Shown here: one piece after another, positions 7,660-14,855 of the stretch | Numbering within the stretch: the first letter of the stretch is position 1 | Layout of the letters: each line of letters starts with the position of its first letter | Origin: a bacterium | Lineage (GTDB): Bacteria > Vulcanimicrobiota > Vulcanimicrobiia > Vulcanimicrobiales > Vulcanimicrobiaceae | Assembly: GCA_021805775.1 (NCBI GenBank) | Contig: JAJZED010000020.1 | Location: forward strand, 1-34,315 | Length of the DNA: 34,315 bases | Direction: 5' to 3' | Made by a program: the position numbers and the translations under genes | Notes under the pieces: model-generated | The model's database searches: none | Seen by the model: the letters and a program-made list of their open reading frames with translations, nothing else | Told to the model about the DNA's origin: nothing

Positions 7660-8808
7660 ATGCTTTCACGTCTCACCGGAATCACGGTCGCTGTCATCGG
7701 ATTCCTCGGCGTCGCGGGGTATACCGCGTTATCAATCTACCTTTCAGTTTTCGGCCTTGATTCTTCCATAGCGACGTTCGGTCAATATGGCTTCGTCCAC
7801 TTCGGCATCCTCGTGCTCGCTGCGCATGAGCCGTCGGTCGTCGCGATCATTTCCATTTTCATTCTCCTCGCGTATCTGAGTTTTCGACAACGCGCTGCCG
7901 ACGCGCCGTACGACACCGTTATCGTGAATCGTGGCAAGCGGCGAATTTCTTTTGGATCATACATGCAGAATGTCTTTTCCGATGAATGGTGGCGACGAAA
8001 GGTGCTGACCTTCCTTGACGTTATGCAGCTGGTGATGTTAGTTGTCCTATTAGTTTTTGGCGCAGTCGCTGGCGAGCAATACGGGGAAAACATGGCAAAC
8101 AGCACGATTCATGGTGTGGCGTTGGTTGAGAACCCGAATGTTAGCATTCCAGAACGTGTCCACTTAAGGTTTAACAAGGCTGCGAATCCGTCTCCGATGC
8201 TGAAAAACGCGAATCGCCTGGGCAGGCTAAGCGTGGTGTGGACAAGCCGCGACGTTATTTCGGTCACGGCAATAAGCAATAAGCCCATGGGGAAGAAGTT
8301 CGTTGTCAGGACGTGGAGCATCCCGCTCGCCACTGTTGCGCAGGTCGATCGCGTTCGCACCTATAGCCGCGGATCGGCTAAGACGGCATCGAAGGCCAGC
8401 GTTGATTGGTTCTGGGTGGCTTTCACCCTCGCAATGTCGCTCGTAATCGTCTTTGCTCTGCTAGGAGATTACCTTCGGCGACGCGACGCGTGGGATCGCA
8501 TTGAGCCCTTAGACAAGGGCTGCCCGCTTGACGTCGAATTTCCTGACGTTATCGCCGATCGTGCAAGCTGCGCCTTAGCGCTAGGAAAGGACCTACGAGT
8601 CGTTTCCTATGATGGCGACGAACGTTCTCTCTCCGTGGTACGAAACAGCGCCTTCCCGGTTGGGCATCGAATTAGGGTGACGCACGCATACAAGAATCCG
8701 CTTAAGGAACTTGTTGGCGAATTTCGGAAACTTGCGCGACGCTTCGGGCTAGATGTCGCGAGTTCGAAGGACGACAGGGAAATAAAGGCGTCATCAGCCG
8801 CTCGTTAA
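7660..8808 (+). CDS. Predicted multi-pass membrane protein of unknown function inside the DISARM island
   Basis: I do not recognise this 382-residue protein. The ATG is preceded by AAGGAG at ideal spacing. Hydrophobic segments at about 8-31, 55-73, 118-141 and 262-284 predict four membrane spans. A polar domain between spans 3 and 4 (residues about 142-260) and a C-terminal soluble domain (about 285-382) follow. It is the only plus-strand gene inside the island, ends convergently with the HEPN-like gene, and lies in the AT-richer patch. Membrane proteins embedded in defence islands are often effectors that damage the membrane, but nothing in this sequence proves that. A passenger gene is equally possible. 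Confidence 0.72.
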   Translation: MLSRLTGITVAVIGFLGVAGYTALSIYLSVFGLDSSIATFGQYGFVHFGILVLAAHEPSVVAIISIFILLAYLSFRQRAADAPYDTVIVNRGKRRISFGSYMQNVFSDEWWRRKVLTFLDVMQLVMLVVLLVFGAVAGEQYGENMANSTIHGVALVENPNVSIPERVHLRFNKAANPSPMLKNANRLGRLSVVWTSRDVISVTAISNKPMGKKFVVRTWSIPLATVAQVDRVRTYSRGSAKTASKASVDWFWVAFTLAMSLVIVFALLGDYLRRRDAWDRIEPLDKGCPLDVEFPDVIADRASCALALGKDLRVVSYDGDERSLSVVRNSAFPVGHRIRVTHAYKNPLKELVGEFRKLARRFGLDVASSKDDREIKASSAAR

Positions 8809-8847
8809 GGGGTGCGTTCCCGTTCGTCCTAAAATAAGTCTCGCGTG

Positions 8848-9402
8848 TTATTCCAAATCGCGCTCAAGATTGATGTGCGCATCTTGGATAATTCGCGCTC
8901 GTTCTGCTTCAAGCGTCCCCTCAGAGATTCCGTGACGCTCGACGTAGGGTCGGATGTAGTCCATGATGCTCTGGTCCGCGCGCTCAAAGAGGCTGCAAAA
9001 GTCGTCGCATTCGTTAATCATCTTGCGTTGTCCGGCGTCAAGAGCAAACTCTCCGGCGCGGCTCCAAAAATAATGATGCACTAATACGTTCCGCGCCGAA
9101 TTGCACTCATCCAATGCGGCCCGAAGATCCGCTTGAAGGTCACGTTGCGCTTTCAGACGACCGATGAGCCTTCCCATCGGCATCGATTCAACTGTCGCGA
9201 AAAACGCAGCGCCGCTTTCTTGAAATGACCGCCGCGTCATTGGCGCCTTGAGGTTCGCACGCCACTCGACGTGTAGCAGCGCCCCGGCGATGGAGCGTTC
9301 GAGGCAATTTGCCATGTAGATTGCGCGGCCAAAGTGGGCAAAAACTTCACGCACGATGGTATCGCCGAGTCCAAGGGATAATTCATCGTCACTCTTTTCC
9401 AT
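8848..9402 (-). CDS. HEPN-like protein, candidate RNase effector
   Basis: The start chosen is the ATG at 9402 (MEKSDDELSLGLGDTIV); an ATG at 9429 is in frame but gives a poorly placed extension. The 184-residue, all-helical protein has an N-terminal helix (VREVFAHFGRAIYMANCLERSIAGALL) and a later RNVLVHHYFW, which fits the R-x4-H catalytic motif of HEPN ribonucleases followed by an aromatic strip. HEPN proteins are common effectors in toxin-antitoxin, abortive infection and CRISPR-associated systems. The gene follows the 329-residue nuclease-like gene on the same strand but about 320 bp away, so it may have its own promoter. The assignment rests on the motif and fold pattern only. Confidence 0.6.
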   Translation of the reverse strand: MEKSDDELSLGLGDTIVREVFAHFGRAIYMANCLERSIAGALLHVEWRANLKAPMTRRSFQESGAAFFATVESMPMGRLIGRLKAQRDLQADLRAALDECNSARNVLVHHYFWSRAGEFALDAGQRKMINECDDFCSLFERADQSIMDYIRPYVERHGISEGTLEAERARIIQDAHINLERDLE

Positions 9403-9724
9403 TTTAGTTACCCGTTGCGTTCGCAGCACGTGCGCTTATGAAAATCGGACCGCACGTTCCGATAAGTAATCTGTTGTCGCGAGTTTTCAAAATGGCTACC
9501 GGCGATTTCAGCTGCATGGCAAGGTTCGAGTGTATTGCACCACACGGCGTCAGAATCGGATAATTCCGGTTAAGCCTGTCGTCATATTATCAGACATCGC
9601 CATTATAGAGACCTCACGAAGGTTCAAAATTATTGATCTGAATTGCTTCACTTCGTAAGCTTGCAAAGGCAGTGCAACCCCGTCAAACGGGAATGCTCTT
9701 ATTCGTTTCGGCCCTCGATACGGG
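9403..9724 (-). other. Intergenic stretch upstream of the HEPN-like gene
   Basis: There is no convincing gene in these 322 bp; the longest frame has no supporting ribosome site or codon pattern. A TATAAT box on the minus strand (9602-9607) is a candidate -10, with a poor TTTTGA 16 nt upstream. A 6-bp inverted repeat ATCGGA/TCCGAT (9444-9449/9458-9463) lies about 40 bp before the HEPN-like start and could be an operator. Composition is AT-rich relative to flanking chromosome. Confidence 0.4.
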
Positions 9725-10714
9725 CTAATCATGAGAGGCCTCGTCATTCACGTCGATAAAAACATGCGACGATCTCGAAAAGTCAAGGTATGCGGGATTC
9801 TGTTTCGAAAACGGCATGTTGTTCGTAAGGATTGCTTCTTGCAGTTCTTTCCAGGCTAATTTCATATCAATTTTGCTAATCTTGCGGTCGAAATATTCCT
9901 CGTGTTCCTTCCTCTGCTTTTGCGTTATTATAAATCGCAAGCGGTCGCTACCCAGATCACTGTACCCGATCTCGCACTCAACTGCCTTGGCGATCCATTC
10001 TTCGATTAAAGAAGTGTCGCCAAGGAACTCATTGCTTAAGCTTGAGCACAACCCGGTGCCCTTGATCTCGCTCTGCGAAAGTACCCGGAAACGAAGCTCC
10101 CCGAAGTGCCCAGGTTTTTGTAACGAACACGCCGGCCACTCTGCGGGATTCTGAAACTCGTAGTAAATTAAGTCCAAGTTCGAGTGTTCTCTCGCAGCAA
10201 AATTGATGGCCTCGATCGCCTTCCACTGTTCCGATTTGGTACTGAGGGCCTGGTATTTATTCTTACATGCGAACGTGCTGCGGCCCGTAGCGAGCTCAGA
10301 TGCAATGAAATTTCTAACTTCTTCGAAAATGCCTGGATTAGCGTGTGGCGGCGTAAATCCCGATGGCGGTCTTCCACGCGTCTGGAATAGGCGTTTTGAC
10401 TGAAGCATTAGGACTTTCGGGGTTGTCACCGCCTTGTGAGTAACTCGCAAGAAAATTATGACATCTGCCACCTCCCTGCGGAGCCCTTTCCAGTGTACCA
10501 TCGCTCTTCGGCCTGTATAACGAGCCGAGCACGACAGTGTTGACCCATCAGGGAAATTAGTTCTCCTTTGTCGCCGAATAGCTCGACTAAGGTGATGAAT
10601 AAGAAGTTGATCCAAGGTCTCCTCGTATGCGTCCGGATTGTCGCTGAAAAACTTACTGGTGATGTAATTGGCCTGCCGGAACGCTTTAACGAGCGCGGTA
10701 GCTGCGTTACTCAT
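9725..10714 (-). CDS. Uncharacterised protein with possible PD-(D/E)xK nuclease core
   Basis: The start chosen is the ATG at 10714, which overlaps the stop of the preceding 57-residue ORF (ATGA) and follows GGAGAG at 10 nt. The 329-residue protein is not a member of any family I can name. Residues 25-110 read as helix with E31, a beta hairpin, EVADVIIFL (D84), then VLMLQSKRLF (Q105-x-K107). The series E...D...QxK is the active-site layout of the Mrr-like branch of PD-(D/E)xK nucleases. The rest is mixed and polar, with EWIAKAVECEIGYSDLG and a Lys-rich stretch near the end. It follows drmMI by coupled overlaps, so it is probably made with DrmD and DrmMI. It lies where an accessory DISARM gene could sit but is not the phospholipase-like DrmC. 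Confidence 0.62.
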   Translation of the reverse strand: MSNAATALVKAFRQANYITSKFFSDNPDAYEETLDQLLIHHLSRAIRRQRRTNFPDGSTLSCSARYTGRRAMVHWKGLRREVADVIIFLRVTHKAVTTPKVLMLQSKRLFQTRGRPPSGFTPPHANPGIFEEVRNFIASELATGRSTFACKNKYQALSTKSEQWKAIEAINFAAREHSNLDLIYYEFQNPAEWPACSLQKPGHFGELRFRVLSQSEIKGTGLCSSLSNEFLGDTSLIEEWIAKAVECEIGYSDLGSDRLRFIITQKQRKEHEEYFDRKISKIDMKLAWKELQEAILTNNMPFSKQNPAYLDFSRSSHVFIDVNDEASHD

Positions 10715-10884
10715 GCGAATTGCTCTCCTCGAATCGAGTTGTGGCATCGTTTGTCGAATTGCTGAAGTTCAAATGCGTGGTCCGCCTTTTGCGCCGAACG
10801 AACGAGAACGGATTGTAGGGTGGTGTCGCTTAGGAATTCGCGAAAATCGTTAAGGGTTTTCCTGCCGATTAGCGCTCTTGGCAT
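10711..10884 (-). CDS. Small coupled ORF (57 aa) between drmMI and the nuclease-like gene
   Basis: The ATG at 10884 shares its A with the TAA stop of drmMI (TAATG), and the ORF's own TGA overlaps the next gene's ATG (ATGA). Such double coupling is unlikely by chance. The product is 57 residues (MPRALIGRKTLNDFREFL, then SVLVRSAQKADHAFELQQF), basic at the start, probably helical, without membrane segment or Cys pair motif. No family is recognised. It may be a small accessory subunit or only a translational bridge. An ORF frame from 10923 that includes it is longer but would lie inside drmMI. Confidence 0.55.
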   Translation of the reverse strand: MPRALIGRKTLNDFREFLSDTTLQSVLVRSAQKADHAFELQQFDKRCHNSIRGEQFA

Positions 10885-13800
10885 TACATCGAGTCTGTCA
10901 GGGATAATTGCTTCGGGGGGCAACTCTCGGGCTTGGCCTTCCGTGGCTTCTTTCCGTTTCGCGTGGTCGGCTCAATGCGGTCGCTTGCAACTTCTTCGGC
11001 GTGGCGTGCTTGGTTAAGTTCGAGCAGGCGGTCGAGAATTTCGACAAGGACCGGTGGCGAGATAGTCCAGCGCTTTCCTTCGTCGGTCTCATGGAAGCCA
11101 TACGCGAGGTCTAGATCGGTCCAGCCATACGCATCGCAGACTGCTCGATCGAGTTCTGCGTGCGCGTCACGCAATGTCCCGATATCGGTGTCGCGATCCG
11201 CCGGGGCGTGAATGCGATTGTAGAGTTTGGTTAGACCAAGATTGCGCGATGCCATCATGTCTCGGCGGAACGAATCGAGCCGCGTCATGATTTCGGCGAC
11301 GCGGGCTTCCTCGGCGTTTGGGAACGGGAATGTCTCAAAGCAATCGCTGGGCGTATATCGTGTTCTCGTCTCAAGAGAGCTGCCTCGGCGTCGCGCCCAC
11401 GCGCGGTGGAGGTTTGAGGTTAGGAAACCGAACGTTGCCGGTCTTTCCGTCGCGATGACCGCAACTGCGTGAGAAAAAACTATCCTGGTGGGATACATGA
11501 GGGGAAGCACGACCTTGCTCACAAGCGGCATGACGATGGCATGCCCTTCTTCAGCGATCGCTGTGTATAGCTCAGAGGCTGGGCGCGTAAAACGCCACCA
11601 CATTTCGCGTCGGCTCCTATCACGGTTTTTTTCACGTTCCGGTTTGACGCGTTGGCGAACAATGCTCATTGCATCGGTGTATCCCTCCGCGCGTTCGAGT
11701 GGCCAGTCGAAGAAGCTAATCACCCAACGACTGGGGCTCGCGTCCGGGCGCGAACAGAGATCTTCTGCATTCAGATACGGGAAGAGCACGTCGCGGTTGC
11801 GAGGGTCCCGTGCGATGAGCGCGGCGGCGTCCTCCGGCGTCATCGTGAACCCCATGCCGAGGACGTACGAGCCAATAAAGGCCTTTCTCGCATTTGCGCG
11901 CAGCCGAAATGGATTCCGCTGCACTCGCGTTCCGGGGAGTAGGAGCGGTGAGATCGTGCTGACCTCGACGCCGTCGAGAACAGCCGGCGTGACCGTTGCC
12001 ACGCCCGAGGCCCTCTGTTTGGACTGGTGTACAGCGCCAACGCCGATAATAGGCGGCGGCGCCTCGAGCCACACCTGTGCGATGTGAACGCCGGCGGCAC
12101 CGGGCCAGGGGCGGCTCGGAACCGCGCGCGCGATGCGCCAACCGCGCCCCACGAGCGCATCGAGCCCCACCTCGCGCGTATCGCCCTGCGCGATCGTATT
12201 GACTGCGAGGAACGCGAAGCGTTTGCTCAGCTCAGCGGCTCGCAGAAAGAAGTAGGCGACGAGATCGGCGCTTCCGCGGCGCCCCGCCGCAAGCTCTCGT
12301 ACCAAATACTGCCGGAAATCCGTACCGAGATTCCCAGTGATCAGTTGCCCACCCATAAAGGGCGGGTTGCCGATCATCAGGTCGAAGCCGCCGCGGCGAA
12401 AAATTTCAGCAAACGCGAGCGGCCAGTGAAACATGACTCTGCCCTGACGCTCCGAGCGCAATCGTTCGATCGCCGCGCGGCGATCGAGTTCGGTCGCATG
12501 CGGATCGAGCGCGGCGCGAATCCGCGCGCCCAGTTCGAGAAACGCCGCGTTCCGTTTTTTCTCCGCTTGCCCGGCGGTTGCAAGCGCGGTCAGTGCGATC
12601 GCATCGGCAACGACATTGACGCGGTCGAGGACGCCGTCGGCCTCTTCGTTGAGTCGGCGCTTCGCCTCGGCATCGCGCACCGTGCGGGAGGGCAGCGCTT
12701 CGAGCCGTTCGCGCAGTTGAACGGCCTCGTCGACAAGTTTCGTAACCACCTCGGTCGCATCGAAGAGCGCTCCGTCGTAGAGCGCACGCCCCGCCTCCGG
12801 GTTCGTATGCACGTAGCGAACTTGATCGAGCGAGGAAAGGCCGAGTAGCGAGTCGCCGTGGCGGATGGCGTGGTCGAGGAAACTAAATGGCCGTTCGCGG
12901 CCGAGTGTGACGAGCCAGAGTGAGAGCTTCGCCATCTCGACCGCCATCGCGTCGCGGTCGACGCCATAGAGGCAGCGGTCGACCACCGCGCGCCGAGCGT
13001 CGAGGGTGAGCTCGTCGCGATCGACGCGCGCGCGTTCGGGCTCCTCTTCGATCCACGCTTCAACGACGCGGTCGGCAAGATAGCGACAGGCTGCGACGAG
13101 GAAAGCGCCCGAGCCGACGGCGGGATCGCAGATGCGCAGATTCAGGAGCTCGGCCGATGAGCGCAATCCCGGTGTATAAACCAATGGCTCGAGCGCATAG
13201 CGCACCATCTCTTCTGCGAGCTCGCTGGGAGTGTATTCCGTCCCCGAATCGCGGCGCGCTCGCGTTTTTTTCACCACCAGGCTCCCGGCGGCAAAGATGG
13301 CCGGAAGATCGTGCAAGTCGGTGTCGAGGCAGTAGACGATCGGCGCGACGCGGTCGGCTAGCCGGGCATCGTTTCCACACGCGGTCTTCAGGCGGCGGCG
13401 CATCTGCGGATCGTCGGTGACCTTGCGCCCGCGTTCGATCCGCTTTCTCACGCTGCCCGCGCTTTTTTTCGTCGTGTCGACGAGAAACGAAACGAGCTTC
13501 TCTTCGCCCTCGCCCGCGGCGCGTTCGAGATCGTGCAGCGGAATCTCGGCCTCATCGCCGGAGCGCCCGACGAGGCGCACGTATACGTCGTCAACGCGCT
13601 CCGCGCCATGGTCGAGCAGGCCTTCATAGACGCGGCCGATCTGTTCGACATCGAGCGTGCGATACGAGAGGCGGCGGCGCGCATTTGCACCGGGCTCGGC
13701 GATCGTTTGGATCGCTTCGAGAATCGCGCGAACGGTGAGATCGTCGACCGAAAACGTATCGAGAAAAGCAAACCGCTGCGGGTCGAAGAGGCGTCCGCCA

Positions 13801-14855
13801 TAGGCAGGCAGCCGCAGGCGATCGTGTGCGATGCCGAAGTAAATTGCGCGGAAAAGTGCGAGCAAGCGTTGCCACGCCGCACTACGCCGCTCGAGCGGTG
13901 CGTCGCCCTCGATACTCGCCTGCTCCTCGAGTTGTTCGCGCAACCTCGATGCGGCATAGTGCTCGGCGTAGAGCGGTTCATCGAGCGGGAGCAGATGTCG
14001 CTCCTCGGCGTAGAGCAAAAAGACGAGGCGCATCAGAACAGTGACCGCAGCTTCGTAGACCTCCTGCGGAGAGGTGTCGTGCAAAAGCGCTCCTTGGCGA
14101 TCGAGATTCGCGCTCGAGATCGCACCGACGAGCAACTCAACCGCTTGGCGCACCTGATACCCCAGCCGGTCGGTGACCTCACTCTGTTTTCTCGCCGACT
14201 CCTCGAAGAGCGCCTCGATCTGCTCCTTCTCGGCGACGGCGAAGAAACGCGCCGCGCCAAAGAGGCTCAAGAATGCGCGCAGCACCTCGCGTTCGGCGCC
14301 TTCGAGAAAGAGCGCGGTCTCCCAGGTGGCGTGGCCGCCCGGGCCATTGGCCGGAACCCAGAGCGTGGCGATGCGTTCGCCATCGGTGACGATGCCGATG
14401 CGGATATCGTGCGCGCGACAGAGCTGCGCGGCGCGGTCGAGCGGTGAGGCGTTCCAACGCTCCCCCGCGATTCGTTTCTCCAACGGCGTACCGTGCGGAA
14501 AGCGGAGCACGAGAACGCGCGCCTTTCCGCACTCCGGATCGTCGAGAATCGCGTCGGCGCAGAACTCTATTGCGTGCTCGGGTATCGCGAGGCTGTAGCG
14601 TGCGGCTGCCTCACCGGTGCGAAAACGCTCGCCCCATCCTAATGCACCGCGCATCAGCCAATGCAGCCATGCGTCCCACGCAGCTTCGTCGTCCGTCGCG
14701 GGATAGCGCGCGTGGAGAGCGTCTCGGATCGCGTTCGGCAGCGTCTCGAAACCGTGCGGAAAGGCTTGGCGCAAAACCGGCGTGGTGAGGAATTGTCCCT
14801 CCGGATCGATGAGCCGCAGCCACGCGGAATCTTCGGCACGTCCTCGCGCCCTCAC
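10884..14855 (-). CDS. drmMI: DrmMI, DISARM class 1 N6-adenine DNA methyltransferase
   Basis: The 1323-residue protein is an Eco57I/type IIG-like adenine methylase. It has SAM-binding motif I DPAVGSGAF (D577-F585), a following YGVDRDAMAVEMAKLSLWL, and the catalytic NPPF tetrad (N830-F833) of N6-adenine methylases. A C-terminal recognition-like part contains RYTPSDCFETFPFPN, and a large helical N-terminal region precedes the methylase. In DISARM, modification marks host DNA as self. The start is a GTG at 14855 overlapping the drmD stop (GTGA). The protein ends in KQLSLTDSM, a weak resemblance to a sliding-clamp-binding peptide. Methylation target cannot be read from sequence. Confidence 0.92.
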   Translation of the reverse strand: MRARGRAEDSAWLRLIDPEGQFLTTPVLRQAFPHGFETLPNAIRDALHARYPATDDEAAWDAWLHWLMRGALGWGERFRTGEAAARYSLAIPEHAIEFCADAILDDPECGKARVLVLRFPHGTPLEKRIAGERWNASPLDRAAQLCRAHDIRIGIVTDGERIATLWVPANGPGGHATWETALFLEGAEREVLRAFLSLFGAARFFAVAEKEQIEALFEESARKQSEVTDRLGYQVRQAVELLVGAISSANLDRQGALLHDTSPQEVYEAAVTVLMRLVFLLYAEERHLLPLDEPLYAEHYAASRLREQLEEQASIEGDAPLERRSAAWQRLLALFRAIYFGIAHDRLRLPAYGGRLFDPQRFAFLDTFSVDDLTVRAILEAIQTIAEPGANARRRLSYRTLDVEQIGRVYEGLLDHGAERVDDVYVRLVGRSGDEAEIPLHDLERAAGEGEEKLVSFLVDTTKKSAGSVRKRIERGRKVTDDPQMRRRLKTACGNDARLADRVAPIVYCLDTDLHDLPAIFAAGSLVVKKTRARRDSGTEYTPSELAEEMVRYALEPLVYTPGLRSSAELLNLRICDPAVGSGAFLVAACRYLADRVVEAWIEEEPERARVDRDELTLDARRAVVDRCLYGVDRDAMAVEMAKLSLWLVTLGRERPFSFLDHAIRHGDSLLGLSSLDQVRYVHTNPEAGRALYDGALFDATEVVTKLVDEAVQLRERLEALPSRTVRDAEAKRRLNEEADGVLDRVNVVADAIALTALATAGQAEKKRNAAFLELGARIRAALDPHATELDRRAAIERLRSERQGRVMFHWPLAFAEIFRRGGFDLMIGNPPFMGGQLITGNLGTDFRQYLVRELAAGRRGSADLVAYFFLRAAELSKRFAFLAVNTIAQGDTREVGLDALVGRGWRIARAVPSRPWPGAAGVHIAQVWLEAPPPIIGVGAVHQSKQRASGVATVTPAVLDGVEVSTISPLLLPGTRVQRNPFRLRANARKAFIGSYVLGMGFTMTPEDAAALIARDPRNRDVLFPYLNAEDLCSRPDASPSRWVISFFDWPLERAEGYTDAMSIVRQRVKPEREKNRDRSRREMWWRFTRPASELYTAIAEEGHAIVMPLVSKVVLPLMYPTRIVFSHAVAVIATERPATFGFLTSNLHRAWARRRGSSLETRTRYTPSDCFETFPFPNAEEARVAEIMTRLDSFRRDMMASRNLGLTKLYNRIHAPADRDTDIGTLRDAHAELDRAVCDAYGWTDLDLAYGFHETDEGKRWTISPPVLVEILDRLLELNQARHAEEVASDRIEPTTRNGKKPRKAKPESCPPKQLSLTDSM

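Noticed and set aside
9550-9747. 65-residue minus-strand frame downstream of the nuclease-like gene
   Set aside because: No ribosome site, no coding pattern, and it overlaps the end of the upstream gene.
9725-10714. DrmC (phospholipase D-like) identity for the 329-residue protein
   Set aside because: No HxK motif of the phospholipase D family is present.
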